NCBI GenBank assembly: GCA_029216955.1
Contig: JANAVB010029819.1
Location: 32,088,028 to 32,152,027, forward strand
Source: Iris pallida
Taxonomy: Eukaryota; Streptophyta; Magnoliopsida; Asparagales; Iridaceae
Reading direction: 5' to 3'
Length of the DNA stretch: 64,000 bases
Below are positions 22,554-39,436 of the stretch, in pieces; within the stretch, counting starts at the first letter, position 1, and the number at the start of each line of letters is the position of its first letter. Both the position numbers and the translations under genes were made by a program. Under the pieces are notes generated by a model. The model saw nothing but the letters and a program-made list of their open reading frames with translations, had not been told where the DNA came from and ran no database searches.

Positions 22554-24355
22554 TATGAACAAGTAGTACAATGGTATAGGGATCAGGTCGACCAAAATGG
22601 AAAGCTATACATAAGTAGTATAAGGTCAAGCTACACCCTACGTGTGGTTAGGGTGGAGCTATGCACAAGTGATAAACAAGTAGGGGTAATGTTATATAAC
22701 TTCTAATAACTCCCCATCTTCGAGTAGTATAATAAATCCAGACATGACAGGTCATGATACGAGATTTGAAGAGCAGGACGCCAGCCCACTCCCAAATCAG
22801 TGTCTATACAAGTACAAGAAACAATATTGAATAATGTACTCATATACCAGGTAAACCAGGAATGACATCTTATGACGAGATTCACATATACTATTCCGTG
22901 TATCCTCGTGTCGAGAAATAAGTATAACACTACAAATGAATCGAATATAGTAGATATCAAAGTAATAAAAACTATCAGAGAATGTACTTGCCTGCTGTCC
23001 TGAGCTGAGAAAATCGAACTACAAAGCACTCAATGAGCCATGAACGGTCAACTCACACAATAGTCTCCTAATGTTGAAACATACATTACCAACGTTCTTA
23101 GAATGGTCAAATTAGCTAAAAATGCCTACCCATAAGTCCAATTATGGATACAGTATCAAAATGGTAATTTTGGGTCAAAATGGTGTCCGTCGTTGGATCC
23201 ACTTTGCACCGAAAAACGTGCTAGAACCTACGATCTCTATAGTCATCAAACTACATGTCTATAGGTCCGGTTTAACAAGATGAACCCAACTATATGTCCA
23301 AAGTTGGATTCCGGTGGGCCGTACACAAATTTGCCCGTTGGATCGGGTCGTGGGCCCGCCAAAATAGCGTTCCGGTCGACCTTCTCAGAATCGGACCAAA
23401 CTTGGCATACAGGACTAGAAAAATGATACGGTCCTATTGGCGCAGGTTTCATCTCGATGTGACGAATGTGCACAAAGTAATTGACAAATTTGCAAAAAGG
23501 TCGATACGGTAAATTTTGACGGATACGCATCAAATTTGTCGCGCACACGCGACCAATTTAAATTCCGTCAAAGCCCACATGTCCACGAAGTCGATACACA
23601 CCATTCGATACTTTTGGTTTGCGACCACATCGCTCGGATTGACGGGACGGACGGCGTATCGGGATAATTTTCCTAAAATTTTAGTTTTAAAAACTATTTT
23701 TTTCTCAAACTTCACAAACCAATAACTTTCTGTATAATACATAAAAATTAAATCTACAAGAAGGGTTTTGATCTCCTATACGTTATCTACAAGTCTCTTC
23801 AGACCGATTTTGAAAACTAGCAACATGTTAGTCGTAAATCGGCCACAAAGTTGGGGTTTCGGGGCAGTTTCTAACGTCCAATAAATCAAGTTTTTCTCGA
23901 TTTTGAAACTCGTTTTTTGTCGCACATGGTGTGAATCGGCACGAACTATTAAAGGGAATTAAAGGTGTATAGGTTAGAATCATACCGGAAGAAACGGCTC
24001 GGAAATTGATCGAGCGAGCGCGGCAAAACGTCGCTCCGAATTTAGCTCCGTGGTGCTCACTGCTGCTGTCAAACATGAGTGTGCGCGCACGTGTTCCGGC
24101 CACCGACGGCAGCTCCGGTGGTCGTGGTGGCAGCGCTGCGTCATCGGGAAGGCGGCGGGGGTGTGTCGGCTAGGGTTAGGGTTTTGTAAAAATTCCTCTC
24201 CCTCTCCCTATCGATATATATATAGTCGGGGGAGCTCGTTTGGTTTAAAGGAAAGGGGGGCGGGTGCTGTGTTGTGTGCGCGTGAGTGTGTGGGGTGTTT
24301 TGTTTGTTTAATTTTTTTCTTTCTTTATTTCCTTTCTTTCTTTAATACTTTATAT

Positions 24356-24445
24356 TATATACATACATACATACATACATACATACATACATACATACAT
24401 ACATACATACATACATACATACATACATACATACATACATACATA
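24356..24445. repeat. ATAC/CATA tetranucleotide microsatellite, about 22 units
   Basis: Uninterrupted run. The matching place in the other G LTR (31518-31552) has only about 7-8 units with one variant. Confidence 0.95.
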
Positions 24446-24527
24446 ATATTTGTATAAATAAAACCCATTAACCACTCTCCCCTTTATACATATTATTATT
24501 ATTTAAAAATTATTTATTTTTCCTTTA

Positions 24528-24673
<146 letters not shown>

Positions 24674-24998
24674 GAAAATTTATATAAAATATCCTGAAAT
24701 TATTTATAAATAAAAATAAATATTTGTACCTTATATTTTTTAAATATATGTAACTACTTTAAAAATAACTCAATTGTATATACATATATTTATCTAAAAA
24801 ATATAATTGTTTTAATCCTCAAGGTAATTATATTAAAAGTTTTATAATAAACTTATTGAACATATATTTATCTATATCAACAAAATACTTATTTAACTAA
24901 TAATATAAAAACACTAACATTAATAATTTAAATAACATTAAAATAATAAAATAATATAAATGACTATATTAGCCCTATTCAGGAAAGTGGGGGTGACA

Positions 24999-25030
24999 AA
25001 TCTACCCTTCTAAAAAAATTTTGTCCTCGA
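24999..25030 (-). promoter_or_regulatory. G 3'-end hallmark and polypurine tract
   Basis: On the minus strand AATTTCGAGGACAAAA is followed by TAGAAGGGTAGATT and then the LTR start at 24998. The TTCGAGGAC word is shared with F at the same place and is typical of Tekay/Del-like elements. Confidence 0.75.
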
Positions 25031-25077
25031 AATTAGAGCAAACTAGCACAATAACACTAGCAAGAACAAAGAGAAAG

Positions 25078-26960
<1,883 letters not shown>

Positions 26961-28821
26961 ACTTACTAGCACACTCTATCCAGGATACTATACTACACTT
27001 ATGGGACACTACCTTCTATTATCTTCCTCAAATGAATGTGGGTAAATAAGTAGCATACGGGGCTCAGTTGAATGGAACACAAGTGTCATGTGAGTAGTAG
27101 GCTTAACGTGGATCGTGTCCATATTTTGGGTCAACGAGTTTGGGTCAAAATGGTGCCCCCAATTCGAGTCGGAAATAAAAGTGACTTCGTAGGGTGAATC
27201 AAGATTGGGCTTGTGTCAGGAAAGTCGTGTAATAAAATGAAGCACCAGATGGTGTGCCTGAATAGTACACGAAGGTCATGGGCGTAGGGTGTCTTGTCTA
27301 GATTATGTATATGAAGTTGGTTTTGAGAAAACAACTAGTCTTGAGCTCCTAAATTAGAAGTCATGGCAATGTGCATATGATAATCATAAATAAAAGTGGA
27401 AAAGGTCAATGGCCTAAACTGATCTGAAAGTTGTGCGATACAAAGATAGTACAAGAGAACGAGTTTGAGTGGGACATGATATATCAAAATAAAGATAATC
27501 TTGTCTACTACAAACTCATAAAGAAAGTTTCCAGAGATTGACATATCTGACGCTCCAGAAATCAAAGTCACGGAAGAACATTCGTCTATCTAGGATACTC
27601 TCTCTAGGGTGTCTACCCAAGTCTTGACGTTGTCTACACAAGGCACTAACTCATCTATATGATACTTGGATGGTACCCCTATACTAGGTTGTTCATATCT
27701 CTCCTCTAACTAGACGCTAAACTGTTGGTGCCTAAACTTCTATAACACTTGAAATACTTCGTCTCTAGCCACTAGGGTACTCCTCCTATTCTGGTACCTG
27801 GTGCAACTCCTACCTTAACACTTATTAATCACTCTAGGGTTCTCATCTATATTTAATTATCAACAATCATATACAATACTTTCTAACTATACTCTAAATT
27901 ATTAACATAATTACTCAAGGACATATACCAATTGCAAATCATCAAGCCATCACACTACGAAGAACCAATAATGAAATGAGAATCTACAAGGACCTGGACT
28001 AAAGAACCGAAAGTATCCTTACTCCTAAGCTAATTGAGGATGGAACAGAATCTATAATAATAGAAGTAAAATGATAGAGAAGACATGTTAGGACCCTTCT
28101 CACGACACAATCTGATAATCATACACATCTGTCCTAAATCATGATACTCAGAATCCTCGCCACGCCAGTATGCAAGGCTGCGATAAATGGTAGATTCCAT
28201 AACTAGGTATGCACCTCTATAATCATATCGTCTGGAATCCTTGCCACGCCAACTAGTATAGCTGCGAGAAATCTCAAATCTTATGACCAAGATATGTACA
28301 TCCGAAGTCAGGTCTCTACATTTTCGCCGCGCCGGCTAATATATCTACGATAAACTCCAGGTTCCATAACCAAGTAGACGTTTACCCTCCCCTATTATTT
28401 CCGTCAATATATGTTATCAGAAGATACTATAATTCAGGCCATAGAATTCATCTCGATATGAAAAATCAAAATCAGCGATGATCTAACAAAATTCAAATTC
28501 AATAATAAGGAACAAGGGCTAACAGAAACAAAAGGAAAGGATTTTAAATTGATGTTCAACCAAGATTCTTAAGGGTCATCCCAGGAATCTCTCAAGAGTC
28601 CTAAGCAAGGAGATTAATACGGCACATGATAAGATATCGTCAAGGAAGGATAATTTATTTCGAAATGCAAGGAGAGTTGTCTTGATAATCAAAAGATTAA
28701 AATTTTCCTAATATGTGATTGAGTAACTCCTATCATAACCTAGAACCTATATCCTAACACCAGGCTCGTAATTAGTACTCTAAGTCGAGCACCATTACGA
28801 AATCGTACTAGTTGCGACTTT
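26961..28821. other. Unassigned interior of G
   Basis: Nineteen hundred bases without a recognisable frame. RT, protease and gag would be expected here on the minus strand but are not readable. The stretch 27560-27810 may be decayed gag, judged only from position. The repeated wording near 28140-28370 (CACGCCAGT, CACGCCAACT, CGCGCCGGCTAAT at about 100-bp steps) suggests a degenerate tandem repeat. Confidence 0.4.
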
Positions 28822-28839
28822 GACCTGCATGGGCCACCA
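28822..28839 (-). promoter_or_regulatory. Candidate primer binding site of G
   Basis: TGGTGGCCCATGCAGGTC on the minus strand, 8 bases from the LTR end, identical to 5647-5664 in F. Confidence 0.45.
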
Positions 28840-28847
28840 TAAAAATG

Positions 28848-32037
<3,190 letters not shown>

Positions 32038-32215
32038 CTTACACCATGTCTATAAGAACATGTTAGACGAACAAAACAATATGATACAAGCATAGCAATA
32101 TGATATAGAACATTTAGGACAATGCAAGTTTAAGTAGCAACATGATAGTGATTACATGAATATTAGTGATGTCATTATGGTAAACTTAATTGATTAGCCA
32201 TATTCAAAAAACATG
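32038..32215. other. Unassigned spacer between G and E
   Basis: About 180 AT-rich bases between the G LTR edge and the first readable gag codons of E. I see no feature in it. Confidence 0.4.
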
Positions 32216-35200
32216 ATATAATCGTTGGGCTAACATCAAGGAGTTGTATGCTCATCATGATGCCAAGGAGAAGCAAGTAACGCTCTGGAAGATGGGGATC
32301 CGACAGCCGTACCCTGCCGAGTGGGACAACGTCGTCTATCCTCCCAAAAACAATCTGCAGACGCTTATACCTTATGAAGGGAAGGGGTCTCCCCGACAAT
32401 ACTTGAGGTACTTTGCCTCAGTAATGAGGCACCTGCCAAAGGAAGACGCACTCCTGTCCAACATATTCATAGGGGCCCTATAGGGGGTAGCCTATGAGTG
32501 GTTTTGCAGTCTCTTGGACGATTGTATCTCGTCCTTTGAAGACCTGAAGACTTGGTTCGTGGACCGATTCTACGAAGGAGGCATGGTTATGACCATGTCG
32601 ACCCTCATGGAAATTATCCAGAGGAAGAAAGAGCATATTCGTGCATACATCGAGCGCTTCTGCCAGACAGCCCTCCGATTACCACCCGGTATGCCCGAGC
32701 CCATGCTTATGGACTCCTATCGCAAGAACATGCTTCCCGCTATAAAATTGTGGCACAGTGCTCCATGTACGGAGTGGATGCCTTTCTTTACAGAAGCGGA
32801 TGTCGCACAAAGGAAAGCCCAGGACGCGCAGCTCCTGGGGCTGCACTTTCCTGCACCCGAAGACAAGGGTAGACGCTCGTACAATAACAACCCTAAAGAT
32901 GGAAAAGACAAGCAAGCCATGACCGTCAACATCTCCAAAGGTTCAGCAGCTGCTAACCCCAAGTCTGCGGAAGTGCAGAGGCCGAGGAAGACTTACTCCT
33001 TCAATGATGAGGATACGTTGGAGCTCTTTGAGATGCTTATGAAGAGTGGCAAACTGTCTATCACGCCAACCAGGCGTCCCGATGAAGTGGAAAAGGTAGA
33101 CCATCCCAAGTACTGCTATTGTCACCAGTACGTCCATCACTCAACACAGGACTGCTATGTGTTGAAGGGGCAAATTCAGCGCCTCATTAACGCCAACGTC
33201 ATATCATTGGATTACGAGGAGAAGACCGTCACAGCTAACATGGTTACTCTCCAATTCGAGAGTTTTCCAGCCACATAGGTACAAGATGGCGTCATCCCTA
33301 ATCCAAAGGTGACGATGGAGGTAGTCAACCTTCCGCCAGCACGAGACAACGCACTAGGGCTCATTTCATTCTCCATGCCTTGAGGTAAAGTAATGTAGAT
33401 ACGTCCTGACTTGGTTCCCAACATGATGACATCTACAACCCTTTCTGCCAATGGAAAGAAAAGCAAGGCATGCCGCATGGTTTCGACGTCGACCGACGAT
33501 GCCTTGGTGACTACCCGTTCGGTGCAGAGGCAAGTGGAGAGCCAGGCTCCAAACCAGAAGGAGTCTCCACCAAATACTCCCCCTGTACCAGATATATCAG
33601 GAGCAGGTCCACCTCAGATCCCTGAGGTACCAGGGGTATATCCATATGGGGCCCCTACCGTAGACAAGCAGAAACAGAAGAAGGTTCGTTTCAACAAACC
33701 CCTCAAAAAAGATCCAGTAATCTGGCCTATCAAGCCCTACAACTTCGATATGCTAGCTCAGCTGGCTAATACTCCGGCTAGATTGTCACTTTTCGAGCTC
33801 CTCTGTCTCTCGAAAGAGACCCAAGATGCGCTCAGTAAAGTTTTACATAACGTCGAGTCCTTCCTCACCCAGGTTCAGCCACCGAAAGTGGATCCCGCAG
33901 CTTGCCCACATTGTCACAGTGTGGTTGAAGTGATCCCCAGTATCACTTTTACCCATCAAAATATGTTGCTAAAGAATAACCGGCACAATCGCCCCGGTAC
34001 TATACGGGATATGTCTGTGCCATTAAGGTCGATCGCATCCACATCGACCCAGGTTCCTTTTTAAGCATTATCCTAAGAAGCTTGCTTCAAACTTTAGGGG
34101 TTCCAATGCATCGGTTGACAGCCTCGAACACAACAATCAGTGGCTTGAATGCGGGAAAGAGCGAGCCCTTGGGAAAAATTTGCCTGAAATGTCAGACTGG
34201 CGACCTTCATACTGAAGTGACTTGCTACGTCATTGATGCAGACATAAATTACAATATTCTGCTAGGGCGACTATGGATCCATGAGTACATGATTGTCCTT
34301 TCTACCCTACATCAGTATATAAAATATGTGGCCAGCGATGGGACTGTCAAAACGGAGTTCGTTGATATTGACCCATTTCGAGGACTTGAAGCCTACTGTA
34401 CGGATGCCGACGACAAGACAGAGGCAACTTCAGAAAGCACAGCAGTGGCCGAAGAACCCTTAAAGGTTTGACTGAAAGGGAGGCCCCCCAAGGTGTCATC
34501 GCCTCTTGTTGTTAAGCTTCGGGACAAAGCTCCACCATCTCCTCCAGTGATGATGGAAGATGGTCAGGAGCCTATACGAATGAAGTTACCCCGGAGGTCC
34601 CTAAGGCCGGCCATGAAGGTGTAGGAGCATCCGACCACCATTTCCTTAATGGTCAAGCTGAAAGGAAGGCGTCCTCCTTCTCCTCCGGCGGCAACTCTAG
34701 CCCTCACTGACGAAGAGCTAGAAGATTACATCTACGTCGATACAGAGACCCACTCTTTTGACGACGTAATCCCTCGGGACAAGATGTCCCACTTTATCAA
34801 TAAAAAGTTGTTATCGAACTATTTTGGCGCATGCTGGAACACCAAGTATTTCCTGGACAATTCTTTTTGTAAACTACAGACGCAAGTGACAATTGCCAAC
34901 CATGTGATCCGGGTTGTCCCTGCCCAATGTTCCTACTTCATAGTCCAGCCAGGAAAAAAGAAGAGAACCCATCATATTCGATCGATTGGAGCATCCGAAG
35001 CAAATAACTCCCGAAGACCCAGATCTCGACAGCGACAAAATGTAGTTCTACCGCTACACGGCACAGGACGAAAACCTTATCCAGAAGATGGGCTACGACC
35101 TAAATAGAAATAAGGGGCTCAAATATGGCAAAGGCCGGTTACAAGAGCTAGAAGTGTTGGATCAAAAGTGCTTGCTCACACAGCAAAGGATTGAGCTTTA

Positions 35201-35402
35201 CCGAGCTCGCTTCTCTGGGGCCTTCAACAAAAAAGTCCGCGAAAGATCCTACCAGGTGGGCGTCTTTGTCTTGGCAGTACGGAGACCGATGGTGATGACC
35301 CACAAGACGGCTAGGAAGTTCGAGCCCAATTGGGAAGGACCGTTCGTCATAGAAACGGTGTACTCCAACGTTGCTTATTGGCTAGCTAAGCCTAATGGGA
35401 AC
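32216..35402 (+). pseudogene. Element E: internally deleted Tat-like gag-PR-integrase fragment
   Basis: The frame starts inside gag near 32228 (NIKELYAHHDAKEKQ) with the segment MGIRQPYPAEWDNVVYPP, and continues through a gag core (32300-32850), a CCHC-like finger YCYCHQYVHHSTQDC (about 33115), the retropepsin area (about 34030, shifted) with NILLG, the linker, and a G-patch-like stretch near 35085. There a deletion joins the linker (YGKGR) to the end of integrase (LQELE) near 35138. By comparison with B about 3.35 kb is missing: all of RT, both RNase H parts and most of integrase. Stops occur at 32480, 33276, 33380 and others. The fragment is cut at 35402 by the LTR of A, leaving the pol C-terminus AKPNGN. 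E belongs to the same lineage as A and B. Confidence 0.85.
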
Positions 35403-36626
35403 TGTAGATGCATGGAAAAGAATAAAGAAAGGCATATGCGACTCTGACAGAGAGATCCCCATGCGGCTCAGGATCCCCATGCGGCTCAGGAGTTCATGCG
35501 GCTCAAGGGTCCATGCGGCTCGGATAGTTCAATGTGGCCCAGAAAGAAGCCACGTGGCCTTCAACAGTTCTTCTCTACATTTCTGCTGTATTTAATGTCT
35601 TGACAGCTGCTCTGACAAATGACAGCTATGATAGCTCTGACATAAAGATGCAATAATGACTGACATGATGGCGTGTCCCTAGGAAAGAGAAGAAAATCTC
35701 CTTACAGTTGGCAAAATTTGACAAGTCCCGAGGCCACTCCATGCGGCTGCTGCAGTTATGCGGCTGCCCATCCTCATGCGGCAGTCTATCCCCATACGGC
35801 TGCCTATCCCCATACGGCTGCCCATCCCCATGCGGCTGCCTATCCTCATGCGGCTGTATGCTTCATACGGCTGAGAGGACCACCCATATGCGGCTCCGCC
35901 AGGACGGTCCAGTTGAGACACGTGGCGCTCTTTGCAACAATTGAGACACGTGGCAGTCTTATCTTCCCTGGAATTATGGGTGCTAACAAATCCTAACAAA
36001 AGCAGATTTGTTACGATCGTCATAATTACCCAGATCAAATCAAATTAAACAAATTAGACACGTGGCAGGCTATCACAGATCACGAATATTCATGGCAATC
36101 AACATTTATTGTCCGCAGAGATTTGATGCAATCCATATTAATTACTTAGATTTGCTACAATCAGAATTAATGGCCCAGATTAATTGATCCTTAACCGCCG
36201 ACTTCTCAAGAAGACAATCATTGCAAACCCTAATGATCACACCCCCACTTCTATAAATAGCAAGGTGTCATTCCCTTGCAAACCCTGGAGAATTCAGGAG
36301 AGGAGAGCGAAGAAAAAGAGAGAGAGCACTACAGAGACATCCAGAGATCTAGCAACTGAAGGCGCAAGGGAGTCTCCCCACACGTCCAAGAGCATTTCTT
36401 CACCAGAGCCAAGGCTACGTCCGATCGTCCAAGGAGTAAGGCAGAGCTACCGTCACTTTCCCGAGCCTCTACCGTCACCCTCCAGAAAAACTAAACAATT
36501 GTACATAGATTGCTGTACCTAGGTTTTCGTCCCTAGGCTTTCTTTGTACAAGCGAGTTTGTATTGTGAAGTAAAAGTCCAGTCCTCCGATATAACTGTTC
36601 TGTTCTTTTATAATCAATGGCAAACA
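35403..36626 (+). mobile_element. Element A: 5' LTR, 1224 bp
   Basis: It starts TGTAGATGCATGG and ends ATGGCAAACA, three bases before a primer binding site. It aligns with the 3' LTR of D. CATGCGGCT words occur at 35459-35525 and as an array at 35740-35875. A telo-box (36225-36233) precedes the TATA box CTATAAATAG (36251-36260). The left flank GGAAC lies within pol of E, so A inserted into E; the other end is outside the window. Confidence 0.9.
36251..36260 (+). promoter_or_regulatory. TATA box of A LTR
   Basis: CTATAAATAG in the same context as in D (CACTTCTATAAATAGCAAGG). Confidence 0.75.
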
Positions 36627-37241
36627 CGATGGCGACTCTGCTGGGGACAAACTTCTCTACGGCTGATAAGTTGGTGACGCAATCGGATGCAGCCAAACTT
36701 GGCTCCACACAACAGAATATGGTCGTCCGCTTCGACCAACAGATGTTTGAAGAAATGCTCTCCGACAGGAGCACTGGCCCGGTCCAGAAGCGAACCCGCA
36801 CAAAGAAAGCTCGCAGGGAGTGGAGGCCAAAATCATTTGCTCCTTCCCAAGCTCTGGACGGAGTACTCTCTGCTGCCCAAGACGGCGAAGGAAACTTTTA
36901 TGCGGCCCCACTTCAAGCTATAGAGGACTCTGCTGTCCCCAAGTCTGGCAGAGGAAAGCATTACGATGCTGGACTTGCAGGGGCAAAGAGTGATTCTATG
37001 TGCTCCAGAAAGAAGTCGAACAAAGGCACTAGCTGCAGACTGAACATTCATGCGGCCAAGATTGCCAGCCGCATGCATGATGTCCATGCGGCCGAAACTG
37101 CCAGCCGGATGCAGAATACCCATGCGGCCAAGATTTCCAGCCGCATGGAGATGACTTATGCAGCCGAGACTTCCAGCCGCATGAAGAAAGCCCATGCGGC
37201 TACGACTGCCAGCCGCATGAAGACTGTTGATTCAAGCCGCA
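36617..37241 (+). CDS. Element A: gag leader, 5' part, interrupted by B
   Basis: The frame starts at an ATG located inside the last ten bases of the LTR, and the primer binding site is translated as MATLLGT. The N-terminus (MANTMATLLGTNFSTADK) closely matches that of B (MANKLATLLGTSFSSTEK). Residues about 40-60 are basic (KRTRTKKARREW). From 37049 five 36-bp units encode a 12-residue repeat of the form HAAKIASRMHDV, each beginning and ending in the CATGCGGC/GCCGCATG word. The frame is cut at 37241 by the insertion of B and resumes at 55320. The role of this N-terminal extension ahead of the gag core is unknown. It could be a separate leader protein. Confidence 0.75.
36630..36648 (+). promoter_or_regulatory. 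Primer binding site of A
   Basis: TGGCGACTCTGCTGGGGAC starts three bases after the LTR. This site type is described for Tat/Ogre elements as matching tRNA-Arg; that attribution is from memory of the family and not checked here. The site is inside the gag reading frame. Confidence 0.8.
37049..37241 (+). repeat. 36-bp in-frame tandem repeat, 5 copies plus a partial
   Basis: Copies start at 37049, 37085, 37121, 37157 and 37193, exactly 36 bases apart. Each is CATGCGGCC, nine to ten bases, CCAGCCGCATG, then a spacer, so CATGCGGC and its inverse GCCGCATG flank each short spacer. Confidence 0.92.
37237..37241. other. Target site duplication of B (left copy; right copy 55315-55319)
   Basis: CCGCA on both sides of B, directly before TGTAGAAG and directly after GGCAAACA. 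It confirms B as one insertion into A. Confidence 0.95.
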
Positions 37242-38184
37242 TGTAGAAGCATGGAATTTCACAACCAAAAAGCCCATGCGCCAGACACTACATGCGCCAA
37301 GACTCACACAGAACACTTCACAGCAAAGTCAATAACCATGGACATCTGAAGAAGGACTTTTCATTTATATATAAAAGTCTATTACATGTCTAGAAAAGGT
37401 TGTACAAAGGAGAATTTCTACAAAGGAAAGATCCTAAGTCTACAGCCAGCGGCCACCATGCGCCTCCAGTTAGGCGCAGCAGTCATCATGCGCTGCCAGT
37501 CACCATGCGCTGTCAGTCAGGCGCAGCAGACATCATGCGCCTCCAACCAGGCGCATCCTACCATATCTTCAGCAGCTCAGTCATGTACATCCAGCTCAGT
37601 TGTGTGCATCCCTTCAACAGCCCAGCTATGTGCATCCCTTCAGCCAAATTCTTCCAGCCAGGCTCACCTGGCCGAGCAGAGCCCAGTTATGTGCCGCTCT
37701 TCCAACCAGGCTCGCCTGATAAATGCTTCGACACAAAGCATTTAACCCTCTAGCTGGAACCAAGGAAGAGAAGAGCACCGTAAATGCTGTGGCCAGGGGA
37801 GGCTTCGAAAGAGCCTCCAAAGCCGAAGGAAGACCGTGATCGAAATCGCGGCTAAAGGAGCAGCTTTCAACACAATCAAAGTGGGCGATACCCACTTTGA
37901 AGGAAGAGAGAGCCTAGCACCGCCATTCCGATCTACGGCTCTTCCGGAATAACGGAGACAAGGCTCGAGCATCCCCATCTTTGGATGCAACAGGCACCTT
38001 CCGCCTGCCTCAGAAGCCCTCGACTCCGTCTTTTGGATGTAACAGTCACCTTCAAGAGCATCGAAGACAACACAGCATCTCATCTTCACCCTCGGGAGCA
38101 CTTCGTCAACAGAATGCACCCGCATGTTCAAGTTCATGTTGGAAGAACGTGAGGGAATGAGAAGCAAATCTTCTCTCCATGCCA

Positions 38185-38194
38185 CTATTTATAG
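38185..38194 (-). promoter_or_regulatory. Reverse-strand TATA box within B LTR
   Basis: CTATAAATAG on the minus strand in the context CCCGGCCTATAAATAGTGGCATGG. It is conserved in the 3' LTR at 54052-54061. A 147-residue minus-strand frame (37742-38185, 53609-54052) overlaps, but its first ATG is too close to the box to be the start and the frame resembles nothing known. Confidence 0.5.
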
Positions 38195-39118
38195 GCCGGG
38201 CAGATCAAACCCACGCGCCAAGTGGATGGCCCTCCGAATTCCGTGCAATGAATTTACATTAAATGGATGAACCGGACGCCTCGAATTCAGCCAAACGGCT
38301 ATTATGGTACTCGAAGAGCGAGACAGCCGCATCATTAAAAGACATGTCCGATGCGCCAGCCAGACAGCGCATCACACGGACGCGCCCTTCGGCATCAGGC
38401 GCATCACACAGACGCGCCCTACAGTACTCGGCGCATTACAGAGGGTGCGCCCTCACACATCTCCATACCGAGTGGAACGCCAACCGACGCGCCCACTCAG
38501 CTGTCCATCGAACGTCACCAACATTAAATGCTGAACTGACAGAGTTGGCAGCACCCCTACCAAAGTTTGAACAGTTGACAGCTTTATTCAGAAAATGAAG
38601 CGTCGGCAACGTCAGCATCATCATGACTTTATTTCCACGGCTACTGCCACGTGGCCACTCCACCATCAGCATGCGCCTCTACGGCCATGCGTCCAAATCA
38701 GTATGCGCCTCCAAAGTCATGCGCCTCAGACTGCTCTCTGATCCCGAAAGACAGAAGAAAAGTCGCCTGCATGCGCCTCAAAAGCCATGCGCCCCAAATG
38801 GTTTGTAACTCCTAAAGGTTATGAGCCGCAGCCTCCTCCTGCACCCAATCCAAGGCGCAGCTCACCAGATCACTTCTCTCCACCAAATCCGAGATCTTCG
38901 AACCATGAGTCGACGACACGTGTCTTTTGACTCAACTCATCCAAGATTTCAGCAACGGAAAGATCTTTTCTCTGCTACGTGCCGGCTCACAACAGCAGTA
39001 TGAAGAGTTCTCCCCCTCGATCAGGGCGCAGCATCCGTGTGCCTCCATCAGCAACCGCCACGTGGCATCCCCACACAGGCGCATCCTGCATGCGCGTATG
39101 AGCAGCCAGTCTGCAAAA

Positions 39119-39128
39119 CTATAAATAG
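39119..39128 (+). promoter_or_regulatory. TATA box of B LTR
   Basis: CTATAAATAG, repeated in the 3' LTR at 54987-54996. A leader rich in CA and AG follows and gag starts about 310 bases downstream. Confidence 0.8.
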
Positions 39129-39436
39129 AAGGATCATCTCCTTCACACACACACAGGGACTCAGAACACACAAGAATCCACAACAGAGAATCACCGAGAG
39201 GCAGTTCTAGACACTCAACGTCTTCCTCCTCTCAGCAAGCTCCAGCACCCAGAGCAATCAACACCTTCAGAGAACCGATAACCGTCGTCAGCCGGTCAAC
39301 GGAGTCAACGTATTACCACTCGCTCCATTGGCACTAAGGACCCAGCTTAAACAAAAGTGTACTCCTAGGACTACATCTAAGTCCTATATTGTATCACTGT
39401 TCTGTTTGTATTAAGATTTCAATCAAAACAATTTTA

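Noticed and set aside
24050..24457. Frames rich in His/Thr/Tyr/Ile around ATAC and AT repeats (also 25002-25248 and 31106-31588)
   Set aside because: They are translations of microsatellites.
37742..38185. 147-residue minus-strand frame in B LTR as a protein gene
   Set aside because: First ATG lies within a few bases of the reverse TATA box, changes between LTR copies are mostly amino-acid replacing, and no homology is evident. The promoter signal is kept as a finding, the frame is not.
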